A DNA stretch of 57,462 bases from Bacilli bacterium (GTDB lineage: Bacteria > Bacillota > Bacilli > Paenibacillales > NBRC-103111), in the NCBI GenBank assembly GCA_028287395.1, contig JAQBPR010000267.1, forward strand, positions 1 to 57,462, written 5' to 3'. The position numbers and the translations under genes were made by a program. Numbering within the stretch: the first letter of the stretch is position 1; each line of letters opens with the position of its first letter. This document shows, piece by piece, positions 34,040-43,636 of the stretch. The notes beneath the pieces were generated by a model. The model had not been told where the DNA came from. It worked only from the letters and a program-made list of their open reading frames with translations, and ran no database searches.

Positions 34040-34924
34040 TTAGCTTACCTCCCTTTCCTTCTGTACCTGATGAAACTTCCATTCAACGACACTTTTAATG
34101 ATTAAAGTTACGAGCGCGAGCATGAGCAATAACGATGCCATCGCAAATGAGGCCGCCAATTGGTAATCATTAAAGAGAATTTGCACATGCAATGGAATGG
34201 TGTTCGTCTCTCCGCGAATGTGACCCGAAACGACCGAAACTGCACCAAATTCGCCCATTGCTCTCGCATTACAGAGAATGATTCCATATAAAAGTGCCCA
34301 TTTAATATTGGGAAGCGTCACCTTCCAAAAGATCCTCCAGCCTTTAGCCCCTAGTGTTGCTGCAGCTTCTTCTTCCTGAGTGCCTTGCGACTGCATCAGC
34401 GGGATCAGCTCACGAGCGACAAAAGGAAATGTCACGAAAAGGGTAGCTAAGACGATCCCCGGTGTAGCGAAAACAATTTTGATATCGTGCGCAAACAGCC
34501 ACGGACCGAACCAGCCTCTTGCACCGAAAATCAAGATGAAGACAAGACCAGCAATGACAGGAGATACGGCAAATGGCAGGTCAATCAGTGTAATTAATAG
34601 GTTTTTACCAACAAATTTAAATTTGGCAATCGCCCATGAAGCTGCCAATCCAAAAATTACATTTATCGGTACAACGATGGCCGCGGTGATTAGAGTGAGT
34701 TTAATCGCGGAACCCGCATCGGGCTCTTTGAAAGCTGCAAAATAAACCGCTGCACCTTTACTAAAGCCTTCAACAAATACAATAATCAAGGGAAGCACCA
34801 GCAAAAGCCCTAAGAAAAGCAAGGCTAAACCAATTAATATCCACTTCACCCATGCGGATTCGGTAGTATGTTTAGGGCGGGATGCTGTAGTTGTGCCGAG
34901 CTTCAGAGAAACAGAACCTGCCAT
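34040..34924 (-). CDS. cysW: Sulfate ABC transporter permease CysW
   Basis: A 294-residue permease with six or so membrane helices and the EAA loop [20 protein letters not shown], followed by [13 protein letters not shown], characteristic of CysW. Its N-terminal 25 residues are soluble. The 170-base repeat element at 34942-35111 lies between cysT and this gene; the ribosome site GGAGG (34932-34936) is just outside the element, so translation should still start normally. Confidence 0.94.
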   Translation of the reverse strand: MAGSVSLKLGTTTASRPKHTTESAWVKWILIGLALLFLGLLLVLPLIIVFVEGFSKGAAVYFAAFKEPDAGSAIKLTLITAAIVVPINVIFGLAASWAIAKFKFVGKNLLITLIDLPFAVSPVIAGLVFILIFGARGWFGPWLFAHDIKIVFATPGIVLATLFVTFPFVARELIPLMQSQGTQEEEAAATLGAKGWRIFWKVTLPNIKWALLYGIILCNARAMGEFGAVSVVSGHIRGETNTIPLHVQILFNDYQLAASFAMASLLLMLALVTLIIKSVVEWKFHQVQKEREVS

Positions 34925-34941
34925 TGAATTTACCTCCTATA

Positions 34942-35111
34942 AGAGTGTGTTTAATAAGTGGTGGAGAGCATATGAGGGAATGTGGCCGGAGAGTTTACGC
35001 GCTGCCTTTGAATATGAGTTTCGCCCTTATTCTAATAAAGGAAACTTGTTTTCAAGAGCAGCCGTAGGCACATCCCTCATATGCCGCAACACTACTTATT
35101 AAACACATTCT
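34942..35111. repeat. Complete 170-bp dispersed element with 43-base inverted terminal arms
   Basis: The left arm 34942-34984 and right arm 35069-35111 are inverted copies (about 35 of 43 positions pair; TGTTTAATAAGT and GCATATGAGGG are the best parts). Bases 34989-35111 match 1-123 of the window at about 96%. A 40-codon plus-strand frame (34980-35102, start MWPESLRAAFE) spans the core and stops in the right arm. It is inserted between cysT and cysW, within the operon. There is no transposase, and a short flanking duplication could not be fixed. Confidence 0.85.
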
Positions 35112-35116
35112 ATTTG

Positions 35117-35962
35117 TTATGTGGAAAGCAATCGACGGTTCGTCCGCCATTGCAAATAATTAACGATAAGCAATAACGCGAATGAGATCACTAACATCAC
35201 TAAAGCAATAGCGGTAGCACCTGTATAATCAAATTGCTCCAGTTTTGTTACAATCAATAATGGAGCAATTTCGGTTTGCATCGGGATATTGCCGGAAATA
35301 AATACAACGGAGCCATATTCTCCTACAGCGCGTGCAAAAGCAATGGCAAAGCCTGTAATCAATGCAGGTAGAATCTCAGGGAAAATGATTTTGGTGAAAA
35401 TTGTCCAACGCTGCGCACCAAGACTGATTGCAGCTTCCTCTACTTCTTTGTCCAACTCCTGAAGAATAGGCTGAACCGTTCTGACAACAAAAGGGATACC
35501 GATAAAAGTAAGGGCGATAATAATTCCTAAAGGGGTGTAAGCTACCTTAATTCCTAGTGGCAGCAATAATTTCCCCATCCAACCGTGAATCGAATAAATT
35601 TGTGTAAGTGCAATACCAGCGACTGCTGTGGGTAAAGCAAAAGGCAAGTCTACCAATGCATCAATGAATTTTTTTCCTGGAAAATCATAACGCACGAGCA
35701 CCCAGGCAATGATAAGACCGAATACTGCATTTATACATGCCCCAGCAAACGAAGCACTGAATGTAAGCTTAAATGAAGCCACTACACGAGGATCTGAAAC
35801 GGTATCCCAAAAATGCTGCCAGCTGTCTGTGCTTGTTTTCAGAAAAATCGAGGCTAGTGGAATGAGTACAATCAATCCCAAATAAAATATGGTAAATCCC
35901 ATCGATAAACCAAAGCCTGGTAAAATGCTGCGCTGTTTAAATCTCTTTGTCATTCCTAACAC
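35117..35962 (-). CDS. cysT: Sulfate ABC transporter permease CysT
   Basis: A 281-residue permease, also called CysU, with about six helices. The EAA loop is [20 protein letters not shown] and the C-terminal part has [17 protein letters not shown], the CysT signature. The ATG at 35962 follows AAGGAG. It pairs with CysW to form the sulfate channel. The stop lies 5 bases from the inverted-repeat element. Confidence 0.94.
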   Translation of the reverse strand: MLGMTKRFKQRSILPGFGLSMGFTIFYLGLIVLIPLASIFLKTSTDSWQHFWDTVSDPRVVASFKLTFSASFAGACINAVFGLIIAWVLVRYDFPGKKFIDALVDLPFALPTAVAGIALTQIYSIHGWMGKLLLPLGIKVAYTPLGIIIALTFIGIPFVVRTVQPILQELDKEVEEAAISLGAQRWTIFTKIIFPEILPALITGFAIAFARAVGEYGSVVFISGNIPMQTEIAPLLIVTKLEQFDYTGATAIALVMLVISFALLLIVNYLQWRTNRRLLST

Positions 35963-36046
35963 TCCTTGAACAACTATCGTAGAATTGCTCGGAGATGTCC
36001 TGCCGAAAGGGCAAGATCATCTCTGAGTCAACTATTTATTGTCCTA

Positions 36047-37186
36047 CTATTTTTTAACAGGTGTGTATATTTGATCGAAGATTCCTTTATCTGCAAAGAA
36101 TTTCGCTTGCGTATTTGTCCAACCGCCGAATTCCGGATCATCGATAGTAACGAGCGGGATTTGTTTAAATTGGCTTTCAAACTTTTTCGCTACCGATGCT
36201 AATCGAGGTCTGTAGTAATTTTGCGCTGCGATCGTTTGACCTTCTTCGGAATAGAGATACTGTAAATAAGCTGTCGCTACTTCTTTTGTCCCGTTTTTGT
36301 CAACATTTTTATCTACTATAGCAACAGGAGGTTCTGCAAGAATACTTTGCGAAGGTGTAATAATTTCAAACGCATCGGGCGTTTCTTTTACTGCTAAATA
36401 AGCTTCATTTTCCCAAGCGATTAATACGTCGCCAAGTCCTTTTTGGACGAATGTATTCGTTGAATCTCTTGCCCCGGAATCGAGTACTTTAACATTTTTA
36501 TACAGCTTACCGACAAAATCCTTCGCTGCCGCTTCATCATTGTTGTTCTTTTTCAGAGCGTAATCCCATGCCGCTAAAAAGTTCCAACGAGCGCCGCCCG
36601 ATGTCTTCGGGTTCGGTGTAATCACTTCAACACCCGGTTTGATTAAATCGTTCCAATCTTTAATTCCTTTTTTATTGCCTTTACGAACGAGCAAAACGAT
36701 CGTTGAAGTGTAAGGTGTGCTGTTATTTTCGAATTTCTTCTGCCAATCGGCACCGAGTAAGCCCGGTTTAACTAGCGAATTTATATCTGAGCCAAGTGCC
36801 AATGTGACCACATCTGCCGCTAAACCATCTGCAACAGCTCTTGCTTGTGATCCCGAACCTCCGTGGGATTGCTTAACTGTAACATCTTGGCCAGTTTTAT
36901 CTTTCCAATATTTCGCGAATGCCTTGTTATAGTTCACATACAATTCGCGGGTTGGATCATAGGATACATTAAGCAATGTTACTGGTTTTAAATCTGTCTT
37001 AGGTGCTGGAGTAGAAGGCACTGCAGTTGCAGCTATTGTTGAAGCTGCTGTCGGTGCGCTGCTTGCAGCTGTTTCTGTTTTGCTGCTTCCGCATGCTGCC
37101 AAGCTAAGGGTTAAAGCTCCTGTTAAAGTAAGTACAGACCATTTTTTTGCATTCGTTTTAAAACTGATTTTTCCGATTGTCGACAT
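36047..37186 (-). CDS. cysP: Sulfate-binding lipoprotein of the ABC transporter
   Basis: A 379-residue solute-binding protein. Its signal peptide ends in SLAACGSS (lipobox Cys about 32) and is followed by an Ala/Thr/Pro linker. The binding domain contains [28 protein letters not shown] and [14 protein letters not shown], the sulfate-binding protein motifs that grip the oxyanion through main-chain amides. The start is the ATG at 37186 behind AAAGGGGA; the frame starts 30 bases earlier without a site. It is the first gene of the cys cluster. Confidence 0.94.
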   Translation of the reverse strand: MSTIGKISFKTNAKKWSVLTLTGALTLSLAACGSSKTETAASSAPTAASTIAATAVPSTPAPKTDLKPVTLLNVSYDPTRELYVNYNKAFAKYWKDKTGQDVTVKQSHGGSGSQARAVADGLAADVVTLALGSDINSLVKPGLLGADWQKKFENNSTPYTSTIVLLVRKGNKKGIKDWNDLIKPGVEVITPNPKTSGGARWNFLAAWDYALKKNNNDEAAAKDFVGKLYKNVKVLDSGARDSTNTFVQKGLGDVLIAWENEAYLAVKETPDAFEIITPSQSILAEPPVAIVDKNVDKNGTKEVATAYLQYLYSEEGQTIAAQNYYRPRLASVAKKFESQFKQIPLVTIDDPEFGGWTNTQAKFFADKGIFDQIYTPVKK

Positions 37187-37264
37187 GTGATTTTCCCCTT
37201 TCAAATTCGCAGTCATTTTTTTAATCTTTTAATTCCGATATGATTACTGTGTTTTATGTTTAGT

Positions 37265-37293
37265 ATCTTAGCATCGCTGGTCAAAAGTGTCAA
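37265..37293 (-). promoter_or_regulatory. Predicted promoter of the cys operon
   Basis: The minus strand has TTGACA (37293-37288), a 17-base spacer and TAAGAT (37270-37265). Transcription would start near 37257. About 25 bases further on, ATATCGGAATTA resembles part of a CymR box, the cysteine-responsive repressor site in Bacilli; this match is weak. Confidence 0.65.
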
Positions 37294-37352
37294 TACCTAT
37301 TTATCCACTATTTTTACAAGGAATTAATTCAGTGCGTTTCCCTATATAAAAC

Positions 37353-37389
37353 AAAGCCATTCATCTTCAAAAGAGAAGTGAATGGCTTT
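37353..37389 (-). terminator. Intrinsic terminator downstream of purA
   Basis: AAAGCCATTCA (37353-37363) pairs with TGAATGGCTTT (37379-37389), with further CTTC/GAAG pairing inside, followed on the minus strand by GTTTTAT. It separates the adenylosuccinate synthetase gene from cysP. Confidence 0.8.
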
Positions 37390-37499
37390 GAGTTGGTTTC
37401 AACCGCTTTACTGACTTATAAATTGCTCTTGTTTATATTGATAAGGATAAAGCTGTTTGTTGAAATTTTTCGAATGTCAATATTTTTTTATTGGGAATT

Positions 37500-38777
37500 T
37501 TATTTTTTTATCATTTGTTCTCGATTAGGACCTACGGAAATCCAATGGATAGGCACGCCGATCTTTTTTTCAATATAAAGGATATACGCTTGCGCTTCCA
37601 AAGGCAATTTAGCAAACTCCCGTATCGCAGATATATCGCTTAGCCAGCCGTGAAGTGTCTCAAGTACAGGTCGAGCTTGATCCAACTGCGCCGAAACTGG
37701 AAAAGCTTCTGTAATCTCATCTTCTATTTCGTACGCTGTACAAACAGGGATTTCAGGCAAATAACCTAGTACATCAAGGTTAGTTAATACAACTTCTGTA
37801 GCTCCCTGTACTGCGCAGCCATAGCGTGTAGCCACAACATCGAACCACCCCATACGTCGCGGTCGGCCTGTTGTCGCACCATATTCTCCAGCATCGCCTC
37901 CCCGTTTGCGAAGCTCATTCGCTTCTTCCCCTTCAATCTCTGAAACAAAGGGTCCCGCTCCGACACAGCTGGAATAAGCTTTCACCACGGTTACAATTCG
38001 TTCAATCGCATAAGGCGGCAAACCCGCTCCAACTGTCGCGAAACCAGCAAGCGTTGAAGAGGAGGTAGAATAAGGATATATGCCATGGTCAGGATCCCGC
38101 AGCGCTCCCAGCTGCCCTTCGACCAAAATCGTTTCGCCGCGCACCAAAGCAGCTTGAAATAATGCTGTCGTGTTGCAAACAAAGGGCTTCATTTGCTCCG
38201 CATTTTCGATTAATTGCGGCAATAACGCATCGATCTCAATCGCAGGCTTACCGTATAAATGGATTAGAAGAATATTCTTTGCCTCAAGCGATGCTTGTAA
38301 TCGTCCTTTCAGACGTTCGGTATCGTATAAATCAGCAACCTGAATGCCTAGTTTAAAGTATTTATCCGCATAAAAAGGGGCAATACCTGTTTTGGTCGAA
38401 CCAAATTTGCGCTCTGCTAAACGTTCCTCTTCCAGCTCATCAAACAAACGATGATAAGGGAGCACAACCTGCGCACGATCCGAAACACGTAGAATTGGCT
38501 CTGGGACACCTCGCGCTATTAACGATTCCCGTTCCCGCAAAAAAGCCGCCATATCAAGAGCAACACCAGGTCCAATCACATTCACCACATCTGGATAAAA
38601 CACCCCTGATGGCAGCAAATGCAGCGCAAATTTGCCATATTTATTTATTATCGTATGTCCAGCATTGCTGCCCCCTTGGTAGCGCACCACATAATTGGAT
38701 TCAGCCGCTAATACATCCGTTACCTTCCCTTTTCCCTCATCGCCCCAATTTGCCCCGACAATAGCAGTAACCGCCAT
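37500..38777 (-). CDS. purA: Adenylosuccinate synthetase, divergent form
   Basis: A 425-residue enzyme for GTP-dependent IMP + aspartate to adenylosuccinate. Catalytic Asp13 in WGDEGKGK and His41 in NAGHTI are intact, as are ATTGRPRRMGWFD and the C-terminal SVGPNR base-binding motif. Several near-invariant segments differ: GANWGDEG instead of GTQWGDEG, GSTKTGIAPFY instead of GTTxxGIGPAY, and VEGQLGALRDPDHG instead of FEGAQGxxLDIDxG. It may be a second, specialised PurA in this genome, regulated by the divergent LysR gene. Start behind GGAGG. Confidence 0.85.
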   Translation of the reverse strand: MAVTAIVGANWGDEGKGKVTDVLAAESNYVVRYQGGSNAGHTIINKYGKFALHLLPSGVFYPDVVNVIGPGVALDMAAFLRERESLIARGVPEPILRVSDRAQVVLPYHRLFDELEEERLAERKFGSTKTGIAPFYADKYFKLGIQVADLYDTERLKGRLQASLEAKNILLIHLYGKPAIEIDALLPQLIENAEQMKPFVCNTTALFQAALVRGETILVEGQLGALRDPDHGIYPYSTSSSTLAGFATVGAGLPPYAIERIVTVVKAYSSCVGAGPFVSEIEGEEANELRKRGGDAGEYGATTGRPRRMGWFDVVATRYGCAVQGATEVVLTNLDVLGYLPEIPVCTAYEIEDEITEAFPVSAQLDQARPVLETLHGWLSDISAIREFAKLPLEAQAYILYIEKKIGVPIHWISVGPNREQMIKK

Positions 38778-38907
38778 TACTACGCCTCCATCTGTTCATT
38801 TTTATTTACAATATGATTGAAGCCACTTCCTAATTTCGATTATACTGAAGTTAGAGACATAAATATAATTCATATATTTTATATTTGATATAAAGGTGGC
38901 TTATGTT

Positions 38908-39786
38908 ATGATTGCGAATTTAGAATGGTATCGCGTGTTTTATATAACGGCAAAGTGCGGGAGTTTTTCTAAGGCGGCCGAGGTTCTTTTTATTACCCAA
39001 CCCGCTATTAGCTATGTGGTTAAGCAGTTGGAAAGCTCGCTTGGCGGGAAATTGTTTTTCCGTACATCCAAGGGGGTCACCCTTACCGCTGAAGGTAAGG
39101 TTTTGTTCCAATATATTGAACAAGCTTATGGATTTCTGACGACCGCAGAACAAAAAATCGCTGAAATGCATCAATTATTACGTGGAGAAATCCGGATTGG
39201 AGCTGGAGATACCCTTTGCAAGCATTACTTATTACCGCATCTCGAAGCGTTTCATACATCTTTTCCTGAGATTAAAATCCAAGTTACAAACCGAACCTCT
39301 CAAGAAACCGTACAGCTGCTAAAAGAAGGTAAAATTGATTTTGGTATTGTCAATCTCCCTATTGAGGATACCTTAATTCAAATCCGTGAAACTTTAGAAA
39401 TTCAAGATTGCTTTGTTGGAAACGAAGAATACCGTTCTCTGGCTTTGAAGCCCATTTCACTGCAAAAGCTTAACGAATATCCACTCATTATGTTAGAAAA
39501 AGGCAGCAGCACCCGAAGGTATATCGATCATTATGCCCAAAATTTAGATGTCCTCATTCAACCCGAAATCGAATTGGGCAGCATCGATCTTTTAGTACAA
39601 TTCGCTCGCAGTGGATTGGGCATTTCCTGTGTGGTTAAAAATTTCATTATGGAAGAGTTAAACTCATCCATTCTCTATGAAATACAACTTAAGCAACCTA
39701 TTCCACCACGTAAGGTAGGAATTGTTACATTAAAAACCATGCCGCTATCCGCTGCAGCAATTCAACTTTTAAAATATTTAACGTAG
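38908..39786 (+). CDS. LysR-family transcriptional regulator
   Basis: A 292-residue regulator with an N-terminal winged HTH (residues 1-60: FSKAAEVLFITQPAISYVVKQLE) and a C-terminal ligand-binding domain of periplasmic-binding type. The ATG at 38908 follows AAAGGTGG by 8 bases; the GTG at 38896 lies inside that site. It is divergent from purA with a 130-base shared promoter region containing AT-rich inverted repeats (about 38858-38890), the usual LysR arrangement for controlling the neighbour. The ligand is unknown. Confidence 0.9.
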   Translation: MIANLEWYRVFYITAKCGSFSKAAEVLFITQPAISYVVKQLESSLGGKLFFRTSKGVTLTAEGKVLFQYIEQAYGFLTTAEQKIAEMHQLLRGEIRIGAGDTLCKHYLLPHLEAFHTSFPEIKIQVTNRTSQETVQLLKEGKIDFGIVNLPIEDTLIQIRETLEIQDCFVGNEEYRSLALKPISLQKLNEYPLIMLEKGSSTRRYIDHYAQNLDVLIQPEIELGSIDLLVQFARSGLGISCVVKNFIMEELNSSILYEIQLKQPIPPRKVGIVTLKTMPLSAAAIQLLKYLT

Positions 39787-39853
39787 TATGTGTTCAAAAG
39801 TATCGTAACAACTAGATAAGCTTCAAAAAATGTGAACTGCTTACAGAACAGAA

Positions 39854-39884
39854 AAACCCCCATGATCAAATGACCATAGGGGTT
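39854..39884. terminator. Bidirectional terminator between lysR and the beta-helix gene
   Basis: AACCCCCATG and CATAGGGGTT pair around TCA/TGA and a short loop, with A run on the left. It can serve the LysR gene (plus) and the beta-helix gene (minus, ending at 39907). Confidence 0.75.
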
Positions 39885-39906
39885 AAAGGCGAAACTATAG
39901 AAATAT

Positions 39907-42138
39907 TTAATTCTCAAAAGCGCCCAAATCAATAAAAGCATCCTGATTGCGCGGTTTTGACGACTGCGGAGACAAATACTCGAAGCTCGGCACGTTGCCT
40001 GTCTTCACGACTTCAGGATCCATTGTCGTTCCCGCATTTACAAGCGGCGAATTTGCTGCTAATTTGAAATTATCATGTGCTGCATCGACAAATCCCGGGT
40101 TGTTCTGTGGATTGGATAATATATTAGCTACTCCACTACCATCCCAAGAAGGATTAACTGTAAAATGAGAACCCGCAACATGCACATGGGGATCGATATT
40201 TAGCCATCCGCTTGTCATCCAATTGTTAGAAAAGTCAGCATTGCCATAATGATAAAAGATAGCCATCGGCTCTGGAATTGCCCCTGGTGTGACAGCCATT
40301 GCGTGGAAAATGTTATTTTTGGCCTGTACTATAGGTGCACCAAAGTTATTAGCTATTGCAAAAAGGGTAATAGCGGGTTGATGCCAATATTCATAATCAT
40401 ATTGGGAAATAACTGTATTATTGTAAAAGTAGATTTTGCCGCTGCGAATGTTACCATAAGCATTGACTCCATCACCAAATCCAACTAATATATGCTGCCA
40501 GCCTGTTACATTCGCTCCTGTACGCATAATCATCGTATTTCCATAAATATAAACTGAATTTACAAGGAGACTACCCCAAGCATCCTTCTGGATTCGCTCA
40601 TAGCTGCTGTTTGATTGCGGGTCTAATAGGTCAATTAAATTAACTCCGCCTTCAATGTTGTTGTATCGGAAGGTGATTCCTGCCGAACGTTCTTTAATGT
40701 TATCCCCATAAGAACCCGGCTTGGTATCGCCAAAGCGGTTATATTGATAAACTGTGCCGACTCCCTCTGTATAAGCATTATGCTCGCTTGCGCTGCCCAC
40801 GTTTCCGTTATCATGCAAATAGTTTCCTTCGACAAGTAAATAGCGGGATTGACCTTGCTCATCGAATTTTGAATTTTGAAATAGGCCGTTTCCATTATCA
40901 TGGATATTACAGTTTAGGATCGCGATATTTTCGGCGCGTTCAATGTAAATGCCACTGGCGAATTTATGCCAATTCGTTACCGCTCCTGTTGTATCTGTAA
41001 TTCGATTCGTTTGATTTGCATTTCTAATCTCAAGGTTAGAAATTTCAATATAGCCTGGTTTATACCCCCATGTATAGCCTTTAGGAGGGCTGATCACAAA
41101 AAGTCCGATTTTATCAAAAAGAGCATTAATGAATGGAAGTCCAGCAGTCTGTGTAGCACCGTTACCGTCAATCACCGGAAGCTCTCCATTAGGTCCAGGT
41201 ATGCCTGTTATCCGTATATATTTGTTAGCCGCTCCACGATTCGAGAGAAAAGTAATTTCTTTGTACGGAGTGGGCTGCCAATGAATATTGACCGTATCAC
41301 ACGGTAAAAGCTTGAGCCATGGCACCTGCGAAAGCTTCGTATAGACTTGGCCGATTCCAACTTCATACGTCGTCCCAGCAGCACCGCAAGCAGATTGGCT
41401 TGGAGTCGTCGGAACATAGTCCCACGCGCGTGGGGCCTCGATTGTCGTCCACAGATTAGCGGAAGTAGGTGTCGGTGCAGGCTGTATAGTTGGCTGTGGT
41501 GTTGGTTTCGACGATGGCTGAGGTGTTGTTCCTGGTGCCGAAGTCGGAATAGGAGTCGCTATAGAAGAACCGATAAGCGTTCTAATGATTTCGATTGCAT
41601 TCCCCGCTAGAAGTGCGGAATCTAATGCAACTGATAAATCTGATGTCCCTTTCGCACTTGCCAATAGGCTTGTCGCTTGGATGATAAGCTGATTGGACTG
41701 CGTTACATTAACCCCTTTTTCTTGCGCTACGAGAAGATTCGCCTTAGCGTTTGTCAAGGCAATATCCACATTACCTATGATATTGGGAACAACTGTCTGC
41801 CCAAAAGCGCTCAATATAGTAGCTACTTTAAATGCACGCAAATCCAATTTTTTTTGATGCGAAGTGACCTTATCGTTCAGATTATCTGCCGCTTGGATGT
41901 CACTCAAAAATTTATCGCGCTGTGCTGTAATAATTTGTGCCGCCGCAGCCCCTTTTGTTGCGTTTATCTTTATCAAGGCATTCTGAAACAATGGATCAAT
42001 TGTAATCACTTTATTACCTGTCGCGGTCCCGTCGTTACCAGCAAACGCTGCTATGGGGAACAACGAAATCATCATAAAGAATGTGATGATAATCGACACA
42101 ATCTTGCGGTTGGAAACAAATTTTTGCTGCATTTTCAT
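39907..42138 (-). CDS. Secreted right-handed beta-helix protein
   Basis: A 743-residue exported protein. The signal peptide (about 1-33, ends AAFAG) is followed by a helical region (about 40-190), a Pro/Thr/Ser linker (about 195-230: PTPQPTIQPAPTP), and a parallel beta-helix domain with PbH1-like turns (YIEISNLEIRNAN, IYIERAENIAILNCNIHDN, YLLVEGNYLHDN, VYIYGNTMIM). Such folds occur in pectate lyases, alginate epimerases and other polysaccharide enzymes. I see no unambiguous catalytic set. It is the last gene of the kinase/Crp operon and the likely output of that system. Confidence 0.82.
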   Translation of the reverse strand: MKMQQKFVSNRKIVSIIITFFMMISLFPIAAFAGNDGTATGNKVITIDPLFQNALIKINATKGAAAAQIITAQRDKFLSDIQAADNLNDKVTSHQKKLDLRAFKVATILSAFGQTVVPNIIGNVDIALTNAKANLLVAQEKGVNVTQSNQLIIQATSLLASAKGTSDLSVALDSALLAGNAIEIIRTLIGSSIATPIPTSAPGTTPQPSSKPTPQPTIQPAPTPTSANLWTTIEAPRAWDYVPTTPSQSACGAAGTTYEVGIGQVYTKLSQVPWLKLLPCDTVNIHWQPTPYKEITFLSNRGAANKYIRITGIPGPNGELPVIDGNGATQTAGLPFINALFDKIGLFVISPPKGYTWGYKPGYIEISNLEIRNANQTNRITDTTGAVTNWHKFASGIYIERAENIAILNCNIHDNGNGLFQNSKFDEQGQSRYLLVEGNYLHDNGNVGSASEHNAYTEGVGTVYQYNRFGDTKPGSYGDNIKERSAGITFRYNNIEGGVNLIDLLDPQSNSSYERIQKDAWGSLLVNSVYIYGNTMIMRTGANVTGWQHILVGFGDGVNAYGNIRSGKIYFYNNTVISQYDYEYWHQPAITLFAIANNFGAPIVQAKNNIFHAMAVTPGAIPEPMAIFYHYGNADFSNNWMTSGWLNIDPHVHVAGSHFTVNPSWDGSGVANILSNPQNNPGFVDAAHDNFKLAANSPLVNAGTTMDPEVVKTGNVPSFEYLSPQSSKPRNQDAFIDLGAFEN

Positions 42139-42191
42139 AGTCACTCTTTCATTTCGCTATTTCTCTCTATTATGAAAGCGATACTGCTTAA

Positions 42192-43574
42192 TTACTGTGA
42201 ACTAGAATACACTTTACGAAATTTAGGCAAGCGAACGGTAAAAGTTGTCCCACTTTCTTCCTTGCTCGTCACATCAATTTTCCCGCCATGCTTCTGTATA
42301 ACAAGATAACAGTAAGATAGTCCTAATCCGAAATTATCCTCCCTATGCTTGGTCGAAAAGAACGGAACGAATATTTTGCTGACCGCATCCTTATCTATTC
42401 CGCTTCCATTATCTGAAAAAACAATCAAAACATTAGATTTATTTTCGTAGATTCTGATTGAGAGTTTTCCCATTCCCGGCTCCACAGCATCGACCACGTT
42501 GCGGATTAGATTGTTAAACACTTCTTGCAGATGGACTTTATCGCAGACAAGGTCGATGTTTATGAAATAATCCGTACTGATGAAAACTCCCTTATTTTCG
42601 AGCAAATAATAATTGGATTGCAATGCCATTGTCATAATATGGATTAGATTGGCAACGCCTTCCTCAAGTTCAATGTCTTCAATCTGCTGCTGAATTCGTT
42701 TGACTATCTGCATCATTTGCTGCGTTTCTAACTGTATGAGTGCAATGTCTTCGTCCATTCGTTTCTGTTCCGGCGATTGAGAGATTTCTTTCATGCGATC
42801 GACAAGCATATCAATGTTCGTTATCCGATTCTTTATTGCATGATTCAACATCGACGTGCCTGATGCAATTCCTTTGATCGATTGATCCAGCCTTTGCTTT
42901 TCAAATTTGATCCTCACACCTAAGGCTCCATAGCGAATCGCAGAAAAAATAAAAACAACAAAAGCAATCCCGACAAAAATGGAAATATAACGGACACCTT
43001 GATCATTTTGGTTAAATGCTCTTTCAAAATTATTTAAAATGACAATGACAATAATCGGCGGAACTGCAAAACAAACGATAATAAACCGACTTCGTCTCTT
43101 CACCGGATTTTTTTCTTTCAGATAAGAGTAAATGAGCAAAAAACAGGCAATCAAGTAATAAGGCGCTGCCCATATTAATAGAAGGGGGTAATTAATCTCT
43201 ATGTCTGGTTTCAAGGGTGTAATGAATAAAGTAACTATTATTGGCAATGTAAGGGAATAAACCAGCATTTTTTTGATTCGAGGGATTACTACTTCGGAAT
43301 ATACGATAGAAAACAGGATAAAGGCATAAGGGACACAAGCTTGAAGTATGAAAAAGCAGGCGATATGCAAATTAAAAAAGACCGTATCAACGAATGGATT
43401 GCTTAACTTATATAATTGCAATGCAGGCATTATAGAGTCTTCAATCACATAAGATAAGCTGCCTAAACAAGTGCAGACGAAGAAGAAAACCGCCCAGCGA
43501 GTTGCTTCCTGTTTGGGTCCATAATAATGGAGTATAAGCGCAAGCAGCAAATCAATCAAAGCTGCAAAAATCAT
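42192..43574 (-). CDS. Membrane sensor histidine kinase, paralogue 2
   Basis: A 460-residue kinase. Six or seven membrane helices (about residues 1-225) precede the phosphoacceptor box TSMLNHAIKNRITNID (His about 243), and the ATPase domain has HLQEVFNNLIRNVVDAV (N box), FSDNGSGIDKD (G1), FFSTKHREDNFGLGLSYCY (F/G2). There is no PAS or HAMP domain. It is clearly a duplicate of the gene at 43637-44956, with near-identical stretches even in DNA. The start is the ATG at 43574 behind AGGGGG. No receiver domain is fused. Confidence 0.88.
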   Translation of the reverse strand: MIFAALIDLLLALILHYYGPKQEATRWAVFFFVCTCLGSLSYVIEDSIMPALQLYKLSNPFVDTVFFNLHIACFFILQACVPYAFILFSIVYSEVVIPRIKKMLVYSLTLPIIVTLFITPLKPDIEINYPLLLIWAAPYYLIACFLLIYSYLKEKNPVKRRSRFIIVCFAVPPIIVIVILNNFERAFNQNDQGVRYISIFVGIAFVVFIFSAIRYGALGVRIKFEKQRLDQSIKGIASGTSMLNHAIKNRITNIDMLVDRMKEISQSPEQKRMDEDIALIQLETQQMMQIVKRIQQQIEDIELEEGVANLIHIMTMALQSNYYLLENKGVFISTDYFINIDLVCDKVHLQEVFNNLIRNVVDAVEPGMGKLSIRIYENKSNVLIVFSDNGSGIDKDAVSKIFVPFFSTKHREDNFGLGLSYCYLVIQKHGGKIDVTSKEESGTTFTVRLPKFRKVYSSSQ

Positions 43575-43636
43575 AAATAATCCCCCTACCACATTGATGC
43601 AGATACCTACATCATCGGTAGATGGGGAAAGATTAA

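Noticed and set aside
34893-35102. 69-codon plus-strand frame running from cysW antisense into the repeat element
   Set aside because: Its first part is antisense to cysW with no ribosome site. Only the 40-codon part inside the element is shared with the other copy and is reported there.
41677-42309. 210-codon plus-strand frame across the beta-helix gene start
   Set aside because: It overlaps the signal peptide of a real gene and the end of the kinase gene on the other strand, is Cys/Ile-rich and lacks a start site.
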